Below are positions 1-8,197 of a DNA stretch of 64,000 bases, piece after piece. The notes beneath the pieces are model-generated. The model was not told the DNA's origin and made no database searches. It saw only the letters and a list, made by a program, of their open reading frames with translations. This stretch comes from Engelhardtia mirabilis (lineage in GTDB: Bacteria; Planctomycetota; UBA1135; GCA-002686595), in assembly GCF_007748095.1 (NCBI RefSeq), contig NZ_CP036287.1, positions 124,001 through 188,000 of the forward strand, written 5' to 3'. How positions within the stretch are numbered: position 1 is the stretch's first letter; every line of letters starts with the position of its first letter. Both the position numbers and the translations under genes were made by a program.

Positions 1-2
1 CC

Positions 3-926
3 GGCTTCGGTCACTTCGCCGGCACCAAGGGCAACCTCTTCGCCGAGCACCCGCCGGGTTCCCTGCCGGTCGACTACTACACGTTGATCGAGATCACCAA
101 CGGCGTCGAGCAGTACCTCGAGGGGCAGTACGCGACCACGCGCACGGCGGACCTGGCCCTGGAGTGGATGCAGACCACGCCGGAGCCCTGGTACGCGCAC
201 GTCAACTTCCACGCGCCCCACGACCCCTGGCACGCGCCGCCGCCGGAGCTGCACACGGTCGACCTGTCCACGGCGGGGCCGCCGGAGCTGGACCCGAACC
301 CCTACTACCGCGCCGCGCTCGAGGCCCTGGACACGGAGCTCGGCCGAGTGCTCGCGTCGATGGGGGAGCTGCTCGATCGCACCGTGGTCGTCATCGTGGC
401 CGACAACGGCAGCCCGGGTCCGGTGGTGCTGCCGCCCTTCAAGCAGACCAAGGCCAAGACGACCCTGTACCAGGGCGGCATTCGAGTGCCGCTGATCATC
501 TCCGGCCCCGGTGTCGCGACGAACTTCTCCGTCTGCCACGCGCCGGTCCAGACCACCGACCTGGTCGCGACCCTGCTCGAGCTGGCGGGCGTCGACCTGG
601 CGGGCACGCCGGAGGTGCCGGCGGACTTCGACTCGATCTCGCTCGTGCCCTACCTGCAAGATCCCAGCCAGCCGCCCCTGCGCGAGGTGCTGTACGCCGA
701 GCGCTTCACGCCCAACGGCCTCGGTCCCTACGTGAACGTGAAGCAGACGGCGCGCAGCGAGCGCTACAAGGTCATCCGCGACACGAGCGCGCCGAAGCAG
801 TTCTACGACCTGTGGGTCGACCCGCTGGAGGAGGTCAATTTGCTCGGGGGCACGCTGACCGTCCTCGAGCAGCGCGCCCTGCGCCAACTCGACCTCGCCA
901 TCGACGCCCTGAAGCCCCTGCCCTGA
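3..926 (+). CDS. Sulfatase family hydrolase, 3' part only
   Basis: This reading frame enters from before the window, so the start and the N-terminal formylglycine site are not visible. What remains (about 307 codons) is the later part of an alkaline-phosphatase/sulfatase fold. The stretch HAPHDPW, the metal-ligand motif VIVADNGS and the following KAKTTLYQGGIRVP are the classic second half of the active site. The C-terminus (YKVIRD...FYDLWVDPLEEVNL) matches the usual end of arylsulfatases. The family hydrolyses sulfate esters, often of polysaccharides, and is normally exported. The substrate cannot be told. It ends 157 bp before the next gene on the same strand. Confidence 0.9.
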   Translation, partial: GFGHFAGTKGNLFAEHPPGSLPVDYYTLIEITNGVEQYLEGQYATTRTADLALEWMQTTPEPWYAHVNFHAPHDPWHAPPPELHTVDLSTAGPPELDPNPYYRAALEALDTELGRVLASMGELLDRTVVVIVADNGSPGPVVLPPFKQTKAKTTLYQGGIRVPLIISGPGVATNFSVCHAPVQTTDLVATLLELAGVDLAGTPEVPADFDSISLVPYLQDPSQPPLREVLYAERFTPNGLGPYVNVKQTARSERYKVIRDTSAPKQFYDLWVDPLEEVNLLGGTLTVLEQRALRQLDLAIDALKPLP

Positions 927-1083
927 CTCCGGGCCGGGCCTTTCACGAATCGAACCGGACTTGCGGAGCGCCGCGCTGGACGCGGTGTCAAGATCGCCCG
1001 TCGACGATGTCCAGGTCCATGCGACTTCTGCCCCTGACCGAGGCGCGGCGCCATGGCTGACCCCCTGGGCGGGTCGGAGAATC

Positions 1084-2700
1084 ATGCACTTGCACAGCCT
1101 GACCGCCTGCGTCCTGCTCGCCTCGCCCGCACTGTCGCAACAGTCACTCGCTCCGCCCAACCTCGAGACGGGAGTTCTGGGAGGCTTCCAAGGCGCCATG
1201 TTCGGCGCCACCGTCGTGGTCGACGGCGATCGCGCCCTGATCGCGGCACCTGTCACCAACCTGGGGACGTCCTTCTCGGGCGCCGCTTGGATCTACCACT
1301 GGAACGGCCAGGGCTGGGAGTTGGAGCAACGGCTCGACGCCCCGGGGGTCGAGTCCTACCAGGAGTTCGGAACCCACGCCGATCTGCGCGGCGATGTGGC
1401 CGTCGTCGGTTGTCGCTACATGGACACGGCTTCCGGCTTCAACTCCGGCGGAGCGGTGGTCTTCGAGCGTCAAGCCGGGGCTTGGAACGTTGTGGCCGAG
1501 CTGACGCCGCCGGCCGGTTCGGCCGGCAAGCAGTTCGGTCGCGGCATCGCCGTCGACGGTGACCTGGTGGTGGTGAACACCGACCAGCCCCAGGACCCCT
1601 TCCTGGTGTACGAGCGTCAGGCGAACGGCACTTGGCCGCTGGTCGGCGAGGTCAACTTGGACCAACCCCAAGGCCTCTCGCTGCTTCAGTCGTCGGCCGA
1701 AGTGCGTGGCGACACGCTCTACTTGCCGATGCCCTACCAGGCGACGTCCGAGGGTGAGATCCAAGTCTTCGAACGCGACGCGCTGGGATGGCACCTCGCC
1801 CAGAAGATCCGGACCAACGCGACGACGCCGTTCAACTACTTGGGACGCAGCTTCGACGTCGACGGCGACACGCTGGTGAGCGGCTCGCCCTTCGTCGAGC
1901 AGCCCGGTGGTGTTCAGGGCCAAGTCACCGTGTTCGAGCGCATCGGCGGGCAGTGGTTCGAGCTCGATGAGCTCTCCGATGGTCCCGCCAACATGCAGTC
2001 CCTCTACGGCGATTCGGTCGCCCTCTCAGGGGATCGAATGCTCGTCGGCCAACCCCAGTCCGGGCTGGGCGTCGCGGGCACCCCGCGCTTGCACGTCTAC
2101 GAGCGCCTGAACGGCGCCTGGACTCTGGTGCGGACCGAACTCGACCCGCGCGGCACACCCGTGCCCTATGTTCCCGGGCAGGGCGTCTACGGCACCTACT
2201 TCGGTGACGCCCTCGACCTCGATGGCGAGCGGGCGATCGTCGGAGCACCCTTCGACGACGCCCTGTTCCAGGACGCCGGCGAGGCTTGGGTCTACGACGT
2301 CGGTCGACTCGGCGTCGACGTGGGGGCGGTCTCCCTGGGCGCCGGTGGCACTCAGGCGCTCGACCTGCAAGCCGGGTTCCCCGAGGCTGGCAACGTGCAC
2401 CTGGTCCTGGGCAGCTTCGCGGGCAGCAGCCCCGGCCTGGCGGTGGCTGGCACGACCCTGCCCCTCAACGCGGATCCCTACCTGCTCTTCCTGCTGGCCA
2501 ATCCCAACGCCCCGCCGGTGGTGGGGGGGCTCGGACTCCTCGACGCCAACGGTCAGGGCTCGGCCCAGGTAGTGGTTGGCGCCGCAAGCGCCCCGGCGCT
2601 TGCCGGCCTGACGGTTGCGCACGCCTACGTGGTCCTGGACGCGGTCAGCTTCGTCCCGCGCGCCGCCAGTGAGGCGGAGGCGCTCGAGCTCTTGCCCTAG
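1084..2700 (+). CDS. Exported FG-GAP-like beta-propeller protein
   Basis: This 538-residue protein starts at ATG 1084 because a typical signal peptide follows (MHLHSLTACVLLASPALSQQ); the open frame upstream has no coding character. The body has at least seven FG-GAP-like blades, each with a motif such as VDGDRALIAAP, VDGDTLVSGSP or LDGERAIVGAP, so a secreted beta-propeller is likely. The last about 130 residues form a separate Gly/Ala-rich module (SLGAGGTQALDL ... AHAYVVLDAVSF) that resembles the C-terminus of the protein at 57302-58861. The function is unknown; surface attachment or structure is a guess. Its TAG stop is completed by the first base of an inserted repeat element, so the original C-terminus may have been different. 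Confidence 0.8.
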   Translation: MHLHSLTACVLLASPALSQQSLAPPNLETGVLGGFQGAMFGATVVVDGDRALIAAPVTNLGTSFSGAAWIYHWNGQGWELEQRLDAPGVESYQEFGTHADLRGDVAVVGCRYMDTASGFNSGGAVVFERQAGAWNVVAELTPPAGSAGKQFGRGIAVDGDLVVVNTDQPQDPFLVYERQANGTWPLVGEVNLDQPQGLSLLQSSAEVRGDTLYLPMPYQATSEGEIQVFERDALGWHLAQKIRTNATTPFNYLGRSFDVDGDTLVSGSPFVEQPGGVQGQVTVFERIGGQWFELDELSDGPANMQSLYGDSVALSGDRMLVGQPQSGLGVAGTPRLHVYERLNGAWTLVRTELDPRGTPVPYVPGQGVYGTYFGDALDLDGERAIVGAPFDDALFQDAGEAWVYDVGRLGVDVGAVSLGAGGTQALDLQAGFPEAGNVHLVLGSFAGSSPGLAVAGTTLPLNADPYLLFLLANPNAPPVVGGLGLLDANGQGSAQVVVGAASAPALAGLTVAHAYVVLDAVSFVPRAASEAEALELLP

Positions 2701-2860
2701 TGTCCTGGATCGGAAATTCGGCGTCACTTCCCGGGCTCCGATCGCCGCTGGCGTCACCAGCGCCTCCTCCGAGTATCGCAGCGGATACGCGTCGTCGGCG
2801 CGCCTAGCCAGCATCGATCGGACCTCCGGGCAGTGACGCCGAGTTTCTGATCCAGGACAC
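2700..2860 (+). repeat. 161-bp MITE-like element, copy 1
   Basis: This is the first of three 161-bp copies in the window (others at 29847-30007 and 38298-38458). It begins GTGTCCTGGATC and ends GATCCAGGACAC, with imperfect terminal inverted repeats of about 34 bp. The left flank is TA (2698-2699) but the right flank is CA, so the expected TA duplication has decayed on one side. The interior contains further small hairpins (GTATC/GATAC and GCTGG/CCAGC). No ORF or transposase is inside. The first G of the element completes the TAG stop codon of the upstream gene. Confidence 0.85.
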
Positions 2861-3159
2861 CAGACTCCGCCGTTGACCCGGCGCCGCGCCCAGCAGTGTT
2901 CGATCGGCGGCCTGCGGCCGCGTTTCACCTGCTGACGGCGCGTCGCTGCCCCGGGCTCCGCTGGCTCGGCGTCCCGCGCCGCCCGCGGGCTGGTGGGTCA
3001 ACCAGGAACCGCCGTTGGCCGAGATGCAGGAACCGGTTCCGAAGCCTGGCGCCCGGCGTCGGCTGGCCGGGCAGGCCACGCCTCTGGGCGCTACCTGGTG
3101 GCGCGCAGGGGCGAGCGCGGGCAACCTGGCGCGAGCCTCGCACACCCCGCAGCCGCGCC
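2861..3159. other. Intergenic region, no gene recognised
   Basis: About 300 bp of GC-rich sequence lies between copy 1 of the MITE-like element and the VOC gene. Open frames run through it, but none has a plausible start, a recognisable domain or consistent codon bias. No tRNA or clear terminator was seen. Confidence 0.5.
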
Positions 3160-3528
3160 ATGCTCGACCACTTCAGCGTCAACGTCTCCGACCTCGCCCA
3201 CTCGCGCGCCTTCTACGAGAAGGCCTTGGCCCCCCTGGGCATGACGGTCCAGATGGAGGTGGCGGACTTCGCCGTGGGCTTCGGCCAGGGCGGCAAGCCC
3301 TACTTCTGGATCGGCCGCCGCGACCCGGTGACGAGCGGCGCCCACGTGGCCTTCACCGCCGGCGATCGCGCCACGGTCGACGCCTTCCACGCGGCGGCCC
3401 TGGCCGCCGGCGGCGCGGACAACGGCGCGCCCGGCCTGCGGCCGCACTACCACCCGAATTACTGGGGCGCCTTCGTGTTCGACCCCGACGGCAACAACGT
3501 CGAAGCCGTCTGCCACTCGCCGGGCTGA
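3160..3528 (+). CDS. VOC (glyoxalase/bleomycin-resistance) family protein
   Basis: This 122-residue protein is a complete single VOC domain. It opens MLDHFSVNVSDLAHSRAFYEKALAPLGM and closes with YYWGAFVFDPDGNNVEAVCH-type sequence (here NYWGAFVFDPDGNNVEAVCH), the usual second beta-alpha-beta-beta-beta half ending in the metal-ligand Glu. His3/His4 region and Glu near the end are candidate metal ligands. ATG 3160 is chosen because the VOC fold starts directly at that Met. VOC proteins include glyoxalases, dioxygenases and resistance proteins, so the substrate cannot be named. It is followed after 9 bp by the nucleoside transporter gene, which suggests co-transcription. Confidence 0.85.
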   Translation: MLDHFSVNVSDLAHSRAFYEKALAPLGMTVQMEVADFAVGFGQGGKPYFWIGRRDPVTSGAHVAFTAGDRATVDAFHAAALAAGGADNGAPGLRPHYHPNYWGAFVFDPDGNNVEAVCHSPG

Positions 3529-3537
3529 TCCTCGCCG

Positions 3538-4815
3538 ATGCTGATTCTGCGCGGCCTGATCGGCCTGGTGTTCTTCTGCCTCGTGGCCTGGGCCCTGTCG
3601 TCGGCGCGCCGACGCTTCCCCTGGCGGGCGGTGCTGGGTGGGTTGGCCTTCCAGGTCGTGCTGGCGGCTCTGCTGTTGGGGACCTCCGGCGGCCACCGGT
3701 TCTTCGAGGGCCTGGCGGACAAGTTCTCCTGGCTGATCTCCAAGGCCGAGCCGGGCGCGAAGCTCGTCTTCGGGGTGTTGGCCGACCCCCAGGCCATGGG
3801 TGAGGTCTTCGGGCCCAAGGCGGGTTTCGTCTTCGCCTTCGCCGGGACGGGCCTGGCCGCGATCCTGTTCTTCTCGGCCCTGATGGCGGTGCTCTACCAC
3901 CTGGGCGTGATGCAGGTGCTGATCTGGCTCCTGGCCAAGGTCATGTCCCTGGTCATGGGAGTCTCCGGCGCCGAGTCCATGGCGGTGGCCGCCAACGTCT
4001 TCGTGGGCCAGACCGAGGCCCCGTTGGTGGTGCGGCCCTACATCGCCACCATGACCCAATCGGAGCTGAACGCCCTGATGACCGGGGGCTTCGCGACCAT
4101 CGCCGGCAGCGTGCTGGCGGTCTACATGGGCATCCTCGGCCCCGAGCTCGGACCACACCTGCTGACGGCCTCGGTGCTGTCGGCGCCGGCGGCCTTCATG
4201 ATCGCCAAGATCATCGTGCCGGAGACCGAGACGCCGGTGACCAGCGGCAGCGTGGAGCTGCGCATCGAACGCAGCGCCTCCAACGTGATCGAGGCCGCCG
4301 CCAACGGGACCGCCGACGGGCTCAAGCTGTGGCTGAACGTGATCGCGATGCTGATCGGGTTCATGGGGCTGGTGGCCCTGGCCGACGGGCTCCTGGCCGA
4401 GATCAGCGGCAACAGCGTCATCACCACCGAGCTGTCCCTGTCCGGCATCTTCGGCTGGGTCTTCGCCCCGGTGGCCTGGATGATGGGCATCGAGGGTTGG
4501 GCGGACTGCCAGCTCGTCGGCTCGCTGCTCGGCACCAAGATCGCCGTGAACGAGTTCGTCGCCTTCTCGGTGCTCGAGGGCATGGAGCCCGGGTCCGGCG
4601 CCGCGGCCGTGCTGAGCCCGCGCAGCGCGACCATGGCCGCCTACGCCCTGTGCGGCTTCGCCAACTTCGCGTCGATCGGAATCCAGATCGGCGGCATCGG
4701 GGCCCTGGTGCCCGAGCGTCGCCGAGACCTGGCCCAGTTGGCATTCAAGGCCATGCTCGGCGGGGCCATCGCCTCGTGGACCACCGCCACGGTGGCGGGG
4801 ATGTTCCTGAGCTGA
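3538..4815 (+). CDS. nupC: NupC-type concentrative nucleoside transporter
   Basis: This 425-residue polytopic inner-membrane protein belongs to the CNT/NupC family, which imports nucleosides with H+ or Na+. The family signature is clear: GAESMAVAANVFVGQTEAPL near residues 142-161, followed by MTGGFATIAGSVLAVYMG, and in the C-terminal half a GWVFAPVAWMMGIEGWAD segment and NEFVAFSVLEGM. Its length is normal for bacterial NupC. It starts 9 bp after the VOC gene and lies upstream of a purine nucleoside phosphorylase, so imported purine nucleosides would be split by the next enzyme. Substrate range within nucleosides is not resolvable from sequence. Confidence 0.93.
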   Translation: MLILRGLIGLVFFCLVAWALSSARRRFPWRAVLGGLAFQVVLAALLLGTSGGHRFFEGLADKFSWLISKAEPGAKLVFGVLADPQAMGEVFGPKAGFVFAFAGTGLAAILFFSALMAVLYHLGVMQVLIWLLAKVMSLVMGVSGAESMAVAANVFVGQTEAPLVVRPYIATMTQSELNALMTGGFATIAGSVLAVYMGILGPELGPHLLTASVLSAPAAFMIAKIIVPETETPVTSGSVELRIERSASNVIEAAANGTADGLKLWLNVIAMLIGFMGLVALADGLLAEISGNSVITTELSLSGIFGWVFAPVAWMMGIEGWADCQLVGSLLGTKIAVNEFVAFSVLEGMEPGSGAAAVLSPRSATMAAYALCGFANFASIGIQIGGIGALVPERRRDLAQLAFKAMLGGAIASWTTATVAGMFLS

Positions 4816-5218
4816 CCGGCGGCCAGTCGCAGCGGCTCGGCCGAGCGAGCGCTGCAGCGGGCCGGATGCGGCAGGGCCCGGGTCGGCAGGGCCCGGGTCG
4901 GCAGGGCCCGGGTCGGCAGGGCCCGGGTCGGCAGGGCCCGGGGAACTCACGGGGCCGACGGGACCAGCCCCTCGCCCCGTCCCGGAGCGAGCGCCCCCGA
5001 CGGCGCGGGGCGCGCGTCGCCGGGGTGCTCAGAGTCTCCTCCGGTCCTCTCCTCTTCCTCCCGGGTTCCTCCCTCAGGTCTCTCCCTGACCTCCGTTCCG
5101 GAGCCCGGCTAGGCGCTCGACCCTAGCCTCGAGCTTCGAGGGCACAAGAAAGTTGCATCTGCGATGGCACTCCGGTGCCCAGTGGCCGCTGCGGGGGGCC
5201 GCTCCGCGCGGATAGGCT
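4816..5218. other. Intergenic region with tandem repeat and pyrimidine tract
   Basis: The 403-bp gap between nupC and punA holds the 15-bp tandem array at 4871-4942 and, near 5035-5100, a C/T-rich stretch with repeated CTCC blocks. It has no credible ORF. It probably contains the punA promoter, but I cannot point to a convincing -35/-10 pair. Confidence 0.5.
4871..4942 (+). repeat. 15-bp tandem repeat, about 4.9 copies
   Basis: The unit GCAGGGCCCGGGTCG is repeated perfectly at 4871, 4886, 4901 and 4916, with a partial fifth copy from 4931. Each unit contains the GGGCCC palindrome, so transcripts could fold. The array lies just after the nupC stop. Two other unrelated arrays in this window also have a 15-bp period. 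Confidence 0.95.
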
Positions 5219-6043
5219 GTGCCCGTGACGATCACCAAGACCCTCGAGCGCGCCCGGGCGGTGGCTGACGGCCTGCGGGCCCGCGGCGTGGCGATGCCTG
5301 ACGTGGCCCTGGTCCTGGGCTCCGGCCTGGGCGCCTTTGCCGAGCAACTCGAGGCCGCCCAGCGGATCGACTACGGCGAACTAGAGGGCCTGCCGACGAG
5401 CGCCGTCCCGGGCCACGCCGGGTGCTTCACCGTGGGCCGACTGGGCGGGGTGACCGTTCTGTGCCAGTCGGGGCGGGTGCACCTGTACGAGGGCTGGAGC
5501 CCCCACGACGTGACGGTGGCCGTGCGCGCCATCGCCCAGTTGGGCTGCCGAGCACTGGTGCTGACCAACGCCGCCGGGGGCCTGCGTCCCGAGTGGGAGC
5601 CGGGCACCCTGATGCGGATCGAGGACCACCTGAACCTGCAGGGAACCACGCCCCTGGAAAGGACCGAGGCCGGCGTCGGCTCGCCCTGGAGCCAGGAGCT
5701 CGGCACCGAGTTGGACGTGGTCGCCGCCGAGTTGGGCGTGCCCCTGCGGCGGGGGGTCTACGCCGCCCTGCCAGGGCCGAGCTACGAGACCCCGGCCGAG
5801 GTGCGCGCCCTGGCCGGCTTCGGCGCCGACGCGGTCGGGATGAGCACGGCCCTCGAAGCCTTGGCGGCCAGCGCCGCTGGAATGCAGGTGTGCGGCATCT
5901 CCTGCATCACCAACCACGCCGCCGGCATCACCGACGCGGCCCTGAACCACGCCGAAGTCGTCGAGGTCGGCCGGCGCACCGCCGGACTCTTCGCCCGCCT
6001 GCTCTCGAACGCCCTGCCCCGCCTGGCGCGGGTCGCGGGCTGA
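5219..6043 (+). CDS. punA: Purine nucleoside phosphorylase
   Basis: This 274-residue protein matches the trimeric purine nucleoside phosphorylase family, which cleaves inosine, guanosine or their deoxy forms with phosphate to give base plus (deoxy)ribose-1-phosphate in the cytoplasm. Visible motifs are the phosphate loop VLGSGLG (residues 32-38), PGHAGCF, GRVHLYEG, TNAAGG, the AALPGPSYETPAE segment, the ribose-contact MSTALEA and the purine-contact Asn in SCITNHAAGI. The start is GTG 5219 or GTG 5225; both keep the whole domain. Together with nupC upstream and deoC/rpiB nearby it completes a nucleoside-to-pentose salvage route. Specificity for 6-oxopurines is expected from the Asn, not proven. 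Confidence 0.93.
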   Translation: MPVTITKTLERARAVADGLRARGVAMPDVALVLGSGLGAFAEQLEAAQRIDYGELEGLPTSAVPGHAGCFTVGRLGGVTVLCQSGRVHLYEGWSPHDVTVAVRAIAQLGCRALVLTNAAGGLRPEWEPGTLMRIEDHLNLQGTTPLERTEAGVGSPWSQELGTELDVVAAELGVPLRRGVYAALPGPSYETPAEVRALAGFGADAVGMSTALEALAASAAGMQVCGISCITNHAAGITDAALNHAEVVEVGRRTAGLFARLLSNALPRLARVAG

Positions 6044-6145
6044 GCGGTGGCAACTCCCCATGCAGATCGGGCCGTGACACGGCTGTGCGGTTGCCTGGCG
6101 TCACCGGACACGGGTAGCCTGCCGACCCGCCACCGGCGACCCTCG

Positions 6146-7228
6146 ATGGTCCGACCCCGCACGACTCCGCTCCGGCTCAGCGCCCTCGTCCCGTGTCTCG
6201 TGCTCATGGCGCCAGGTGCGGCCTTCGCGCAGTCCTCGGCCAGCTCGCCGACCCTGCCCTCCGATCCGCGCACGCCGGGGACCCTGGACAAGGCCTACGA
6301 ATCCCTGGTCGGCGACGGGACCGACCTGCAGGTGGTCGAGCCCCGCGTCGAAGAGCCCCGCCCCGAGGACCCGCCGCCCCCGCCGCCCGACACCCTGGGT
6401 GAGTGGCGGCTCTCGGCGCGCCCGTTCATCGAGCAGCTCGGCCGCGTGGACCTGGCCGAGGTAGGCACGGTCGACGTGCGCCGCGCGGGCCTCGACTTCA
6501 TCGCGCGCCGGCCCGGCGAGCGCCAGCGGGAGCTGTCCCTCGAGTTCGACTTCGAGTCGGCGACCTACGAGTTCGGCGACGCAGGCGGCCTGGTGCCGGC
6601 CTCGTTCGTGCCGGTCGAGGACGTGCTCTGGTCGCGCGTGGGTGCCGGCTGGCGCGGTCCCCAGGACCGGCGCTGGTCGTGGACTGCGGGGCTGGGTGTG
6701 TCCGCGGCGGCGGAACAGGACGCGGCCCTCGAGGAGTCGCTGATGTTCGGCGGCTTCGCCCAGACCCGCTACCGGGTCGACGACGACTTCGCCACGGTGG
6801 TCGGCCTGATGGCGCGCACGGGGCTCGAGGACGACGACCTGTTGATCCCGGTGCTCGGCGTGGACTGGCGCATCGACGACCGCACCAAGCTCGAGACCCT
6901 CGGTCCGAGCCTGCGCCTCGAGCGCGAGCTCGACCAGGGCAGCTCGATCTTCAGCAACCTGGCCTACCGCAACCGCGAGTACCGGCTCGACGGCAAGGGC
7001 CCGCTGCCCGGCGGCTCCTTCACCGACGAGGAGCTGCGCCTGGTCGCCGGCCTCGACTGGCACCCGGGGCTCGAGGAGTGGGGGCCGTTGCAGTCCAGCA
7101 GCGCCCAGCTCTACTTCGGCACGACCCTGTGGCGCGAGGTGTCGTTCCACTCCGATTCGGAGCAGGTCTCGAAGACCAGCGTCGATCCTGCTTGGATCCT
7201 CGGCGTGTCCGTGCGCCTGCGCTTCTGA
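6146..7228 (+). CDS. Outer-membrane beta-barrel-like protein (DUF6268-like)
   Basis: This 360-residue exported protein starts at ATG 6146, where a signal peptide begins (MVRPRTTPLRLSALVPCLVLMAPGAAFAQ). A Pro-rich acidic linker (PRPEDPPPPPPDT) follows, then about 270 residues of alternating amphipathic strands (for example TAGLGVSAAAEQ, TRYRVDDDFATVVGL, SVRLRF at the very C-terminus). Ending in an aromatic residue (Phe) is typical of outer-membrane barrels. The pattern resembles DUF6268-type proteins from planctomycetes; that name is from memory of the family and was not searched. It is convergent with deoC. Function is unknown. Confidence 0.7.
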   Translation: MVRPRTTPLRLSALVPCLVLMAPGAAFAQSSASSPTLPSDPRTPGTLDKAYESLVGDGTDLQVVEPRVEEPRPEDPPPPPPDTLGEWRLSARPFIEQLGRVDLAEVGTVDVRRAGLDFIARRPGERQRELSLEFDFESATYEFGDAGGLVPASFVPVEDVLWSRVGAGWRGPQDRRWSWTAGLGVSAAAEQDAALEESLMFGGFAQTRYRVDDDFATVVGLMARTGLEDDDLLIPVLGVDWRIDDRTKLETLGPSLRLERELDQGSSIFSNLAYRNREYRLDGKGPLPGGSFTDEELRLVAGLDWHPGLEEWGPLQSSSAQLYFGTTLWREVSFHSDSEQVSKTSVDPAWILGVSVRLRF

Positions 7229-7295
7229 GTCGCCGACGCGCGGCTGATCCGTCGGTGCGGCGCAGCCATCGACGCGCTGCGGTGATCGGCGGTGC

Positions 7296-8180
7296 TCAGT
7301 AGCCGCCGCCGCTCGACTCACCGCCGCGCACAATCGCGACCGAGGCCGAGGCCCCCAGGCGCGTCGCGCCCGCGGCGATCATCTTCTCGGCGCTCTCGGT
7401 GTCGCGCACGCCGCCGGAGGCCTTGACGCCCATCACCGGTCCGACGGTTGCGCGCATCAGCGCGACGTCCTCGACCGTCGCTCCGCCGGTGGAGAAGCCC
7501 GTCGAGGTCTTGACGAAGTCCGCCCGCGCAGCCTTCGCGGCCTGGCAGGCGCGCCGCTTCTCGTCGTCGGTCAACAGGCACGTCTCGAGGATCACCTTGA
7601 GCTTGGCGCCCAACTCGTGACAGACCTCGGCCACGGCCGCGATGTCCGCTTGCACGTAGGCGTCGTCGCCGGACTTCAGTGCGCCGACGCACAGCACCAT
7701 GTCGACCTCGCAGGCGCCGTCCTCGATCGCGCGCCGCGCCTCGAAGGCCTTCACCTCGGGCACGGTCGAGCCCAGGGGGAAACCGACCACGGTGCAGACC
7801 GCCACGCCGCTGCCGGCCAAGAGCTCCGCGCAACGTCGCACGTGGATGCCGTTGACGCAGACCGACGCGAAGTGGTGCGCGCGGGCCTCCGCGCACAACG
7901 CGTCGATCTCGGCCAGGGTCGCGTCGGCCTTGAGCAGGGTGTGATCGATGTACCGGCCCAGGCTCCCGACGTCACCCAGGCCCGCGGGCGTCGCTCCCAC
8001 GCGGCACGCGCCGGCGTCGATGACGTGCTGCAGGTTGTCCGGGCAGAGCTGCACCGAGAGGGTCGTGCAACCCCACGGCGCCGCCGCGCCGACGCCGCGA
8101 TCGAGAATCTGACGACCGACTTCGAGCAGCAATCGCTCGAGTTCTTCGGGGGTGGGCTGGGTTCGCGCGGGGGGCGTCAT
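7296..8180 (-). CDS. deoC: Deoxyribose-phosphate aldolase with N-terminal extension
   Basis: The protein (294 residues) catalyses 2-deoxyribose-5-phosphate to glyceraldehyde-3-phosphate plus acetaldehyde. The DeoC core runs from about residue 75 (GRYIDHTLLKADAT) to the end. Key residues are visible: the Schiff-base Lys224 in DFVKTSTGF, the Asp in ACEVDMV (about 160) and the Lys in VMGVKASGG. The core is normal length, but about 70 extra residues precede it. They begin with an amphipathic helix (PEELERLLLEVGRQILDRG), then WGCTTLSVQLCPDNLQ. Such N-terminal helices are known on enzymes packaged in bacterial microcompartments, though no shell gene is present here. It starts 17 bp after rpiB and is clearly in the same operon. 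Confidence 0.93.
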   Translation of the reverse strand: MTPPARTQPTPEELERLLLEVGRQILDRGVGAAAPWGCTTLSVQLCPDNLQHVIDAGACRVGATPAGLGDVGSLGRYIDHTLLKADATLAEIDALCAEARAHHFASVCVNGIHVRRCAELLAGSGVAVCTVVGFPLGSTVPEVKAFEARRAIEDGACEVDMVLCVGALKSGDDAYVQADIAAVAEVCHELGAKLKVILETCLLTDDEKRRACQAAKAARADFVKTSTGFSTGGATVEDVALMRATVGPVMGVKASGGVRDTESAEKMIAAGATRLGASASVAIVRGGESSGGGY

Positions 8181-8197
8181 GGTCGAAGGCTGGGCTG

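Noticed and set aside
2026..2928. Long minus-strand open frame opposite the FG-GAP protein
   Set aside because: High-GC shadow frame: low-complexity Arg/Ala/Gly content, runs across the repeat element and has no domain.
4861..4945. CRISPR array
   Set aside because: The repeats are contiguous 15-bp units without spacers and there are no cas genes.
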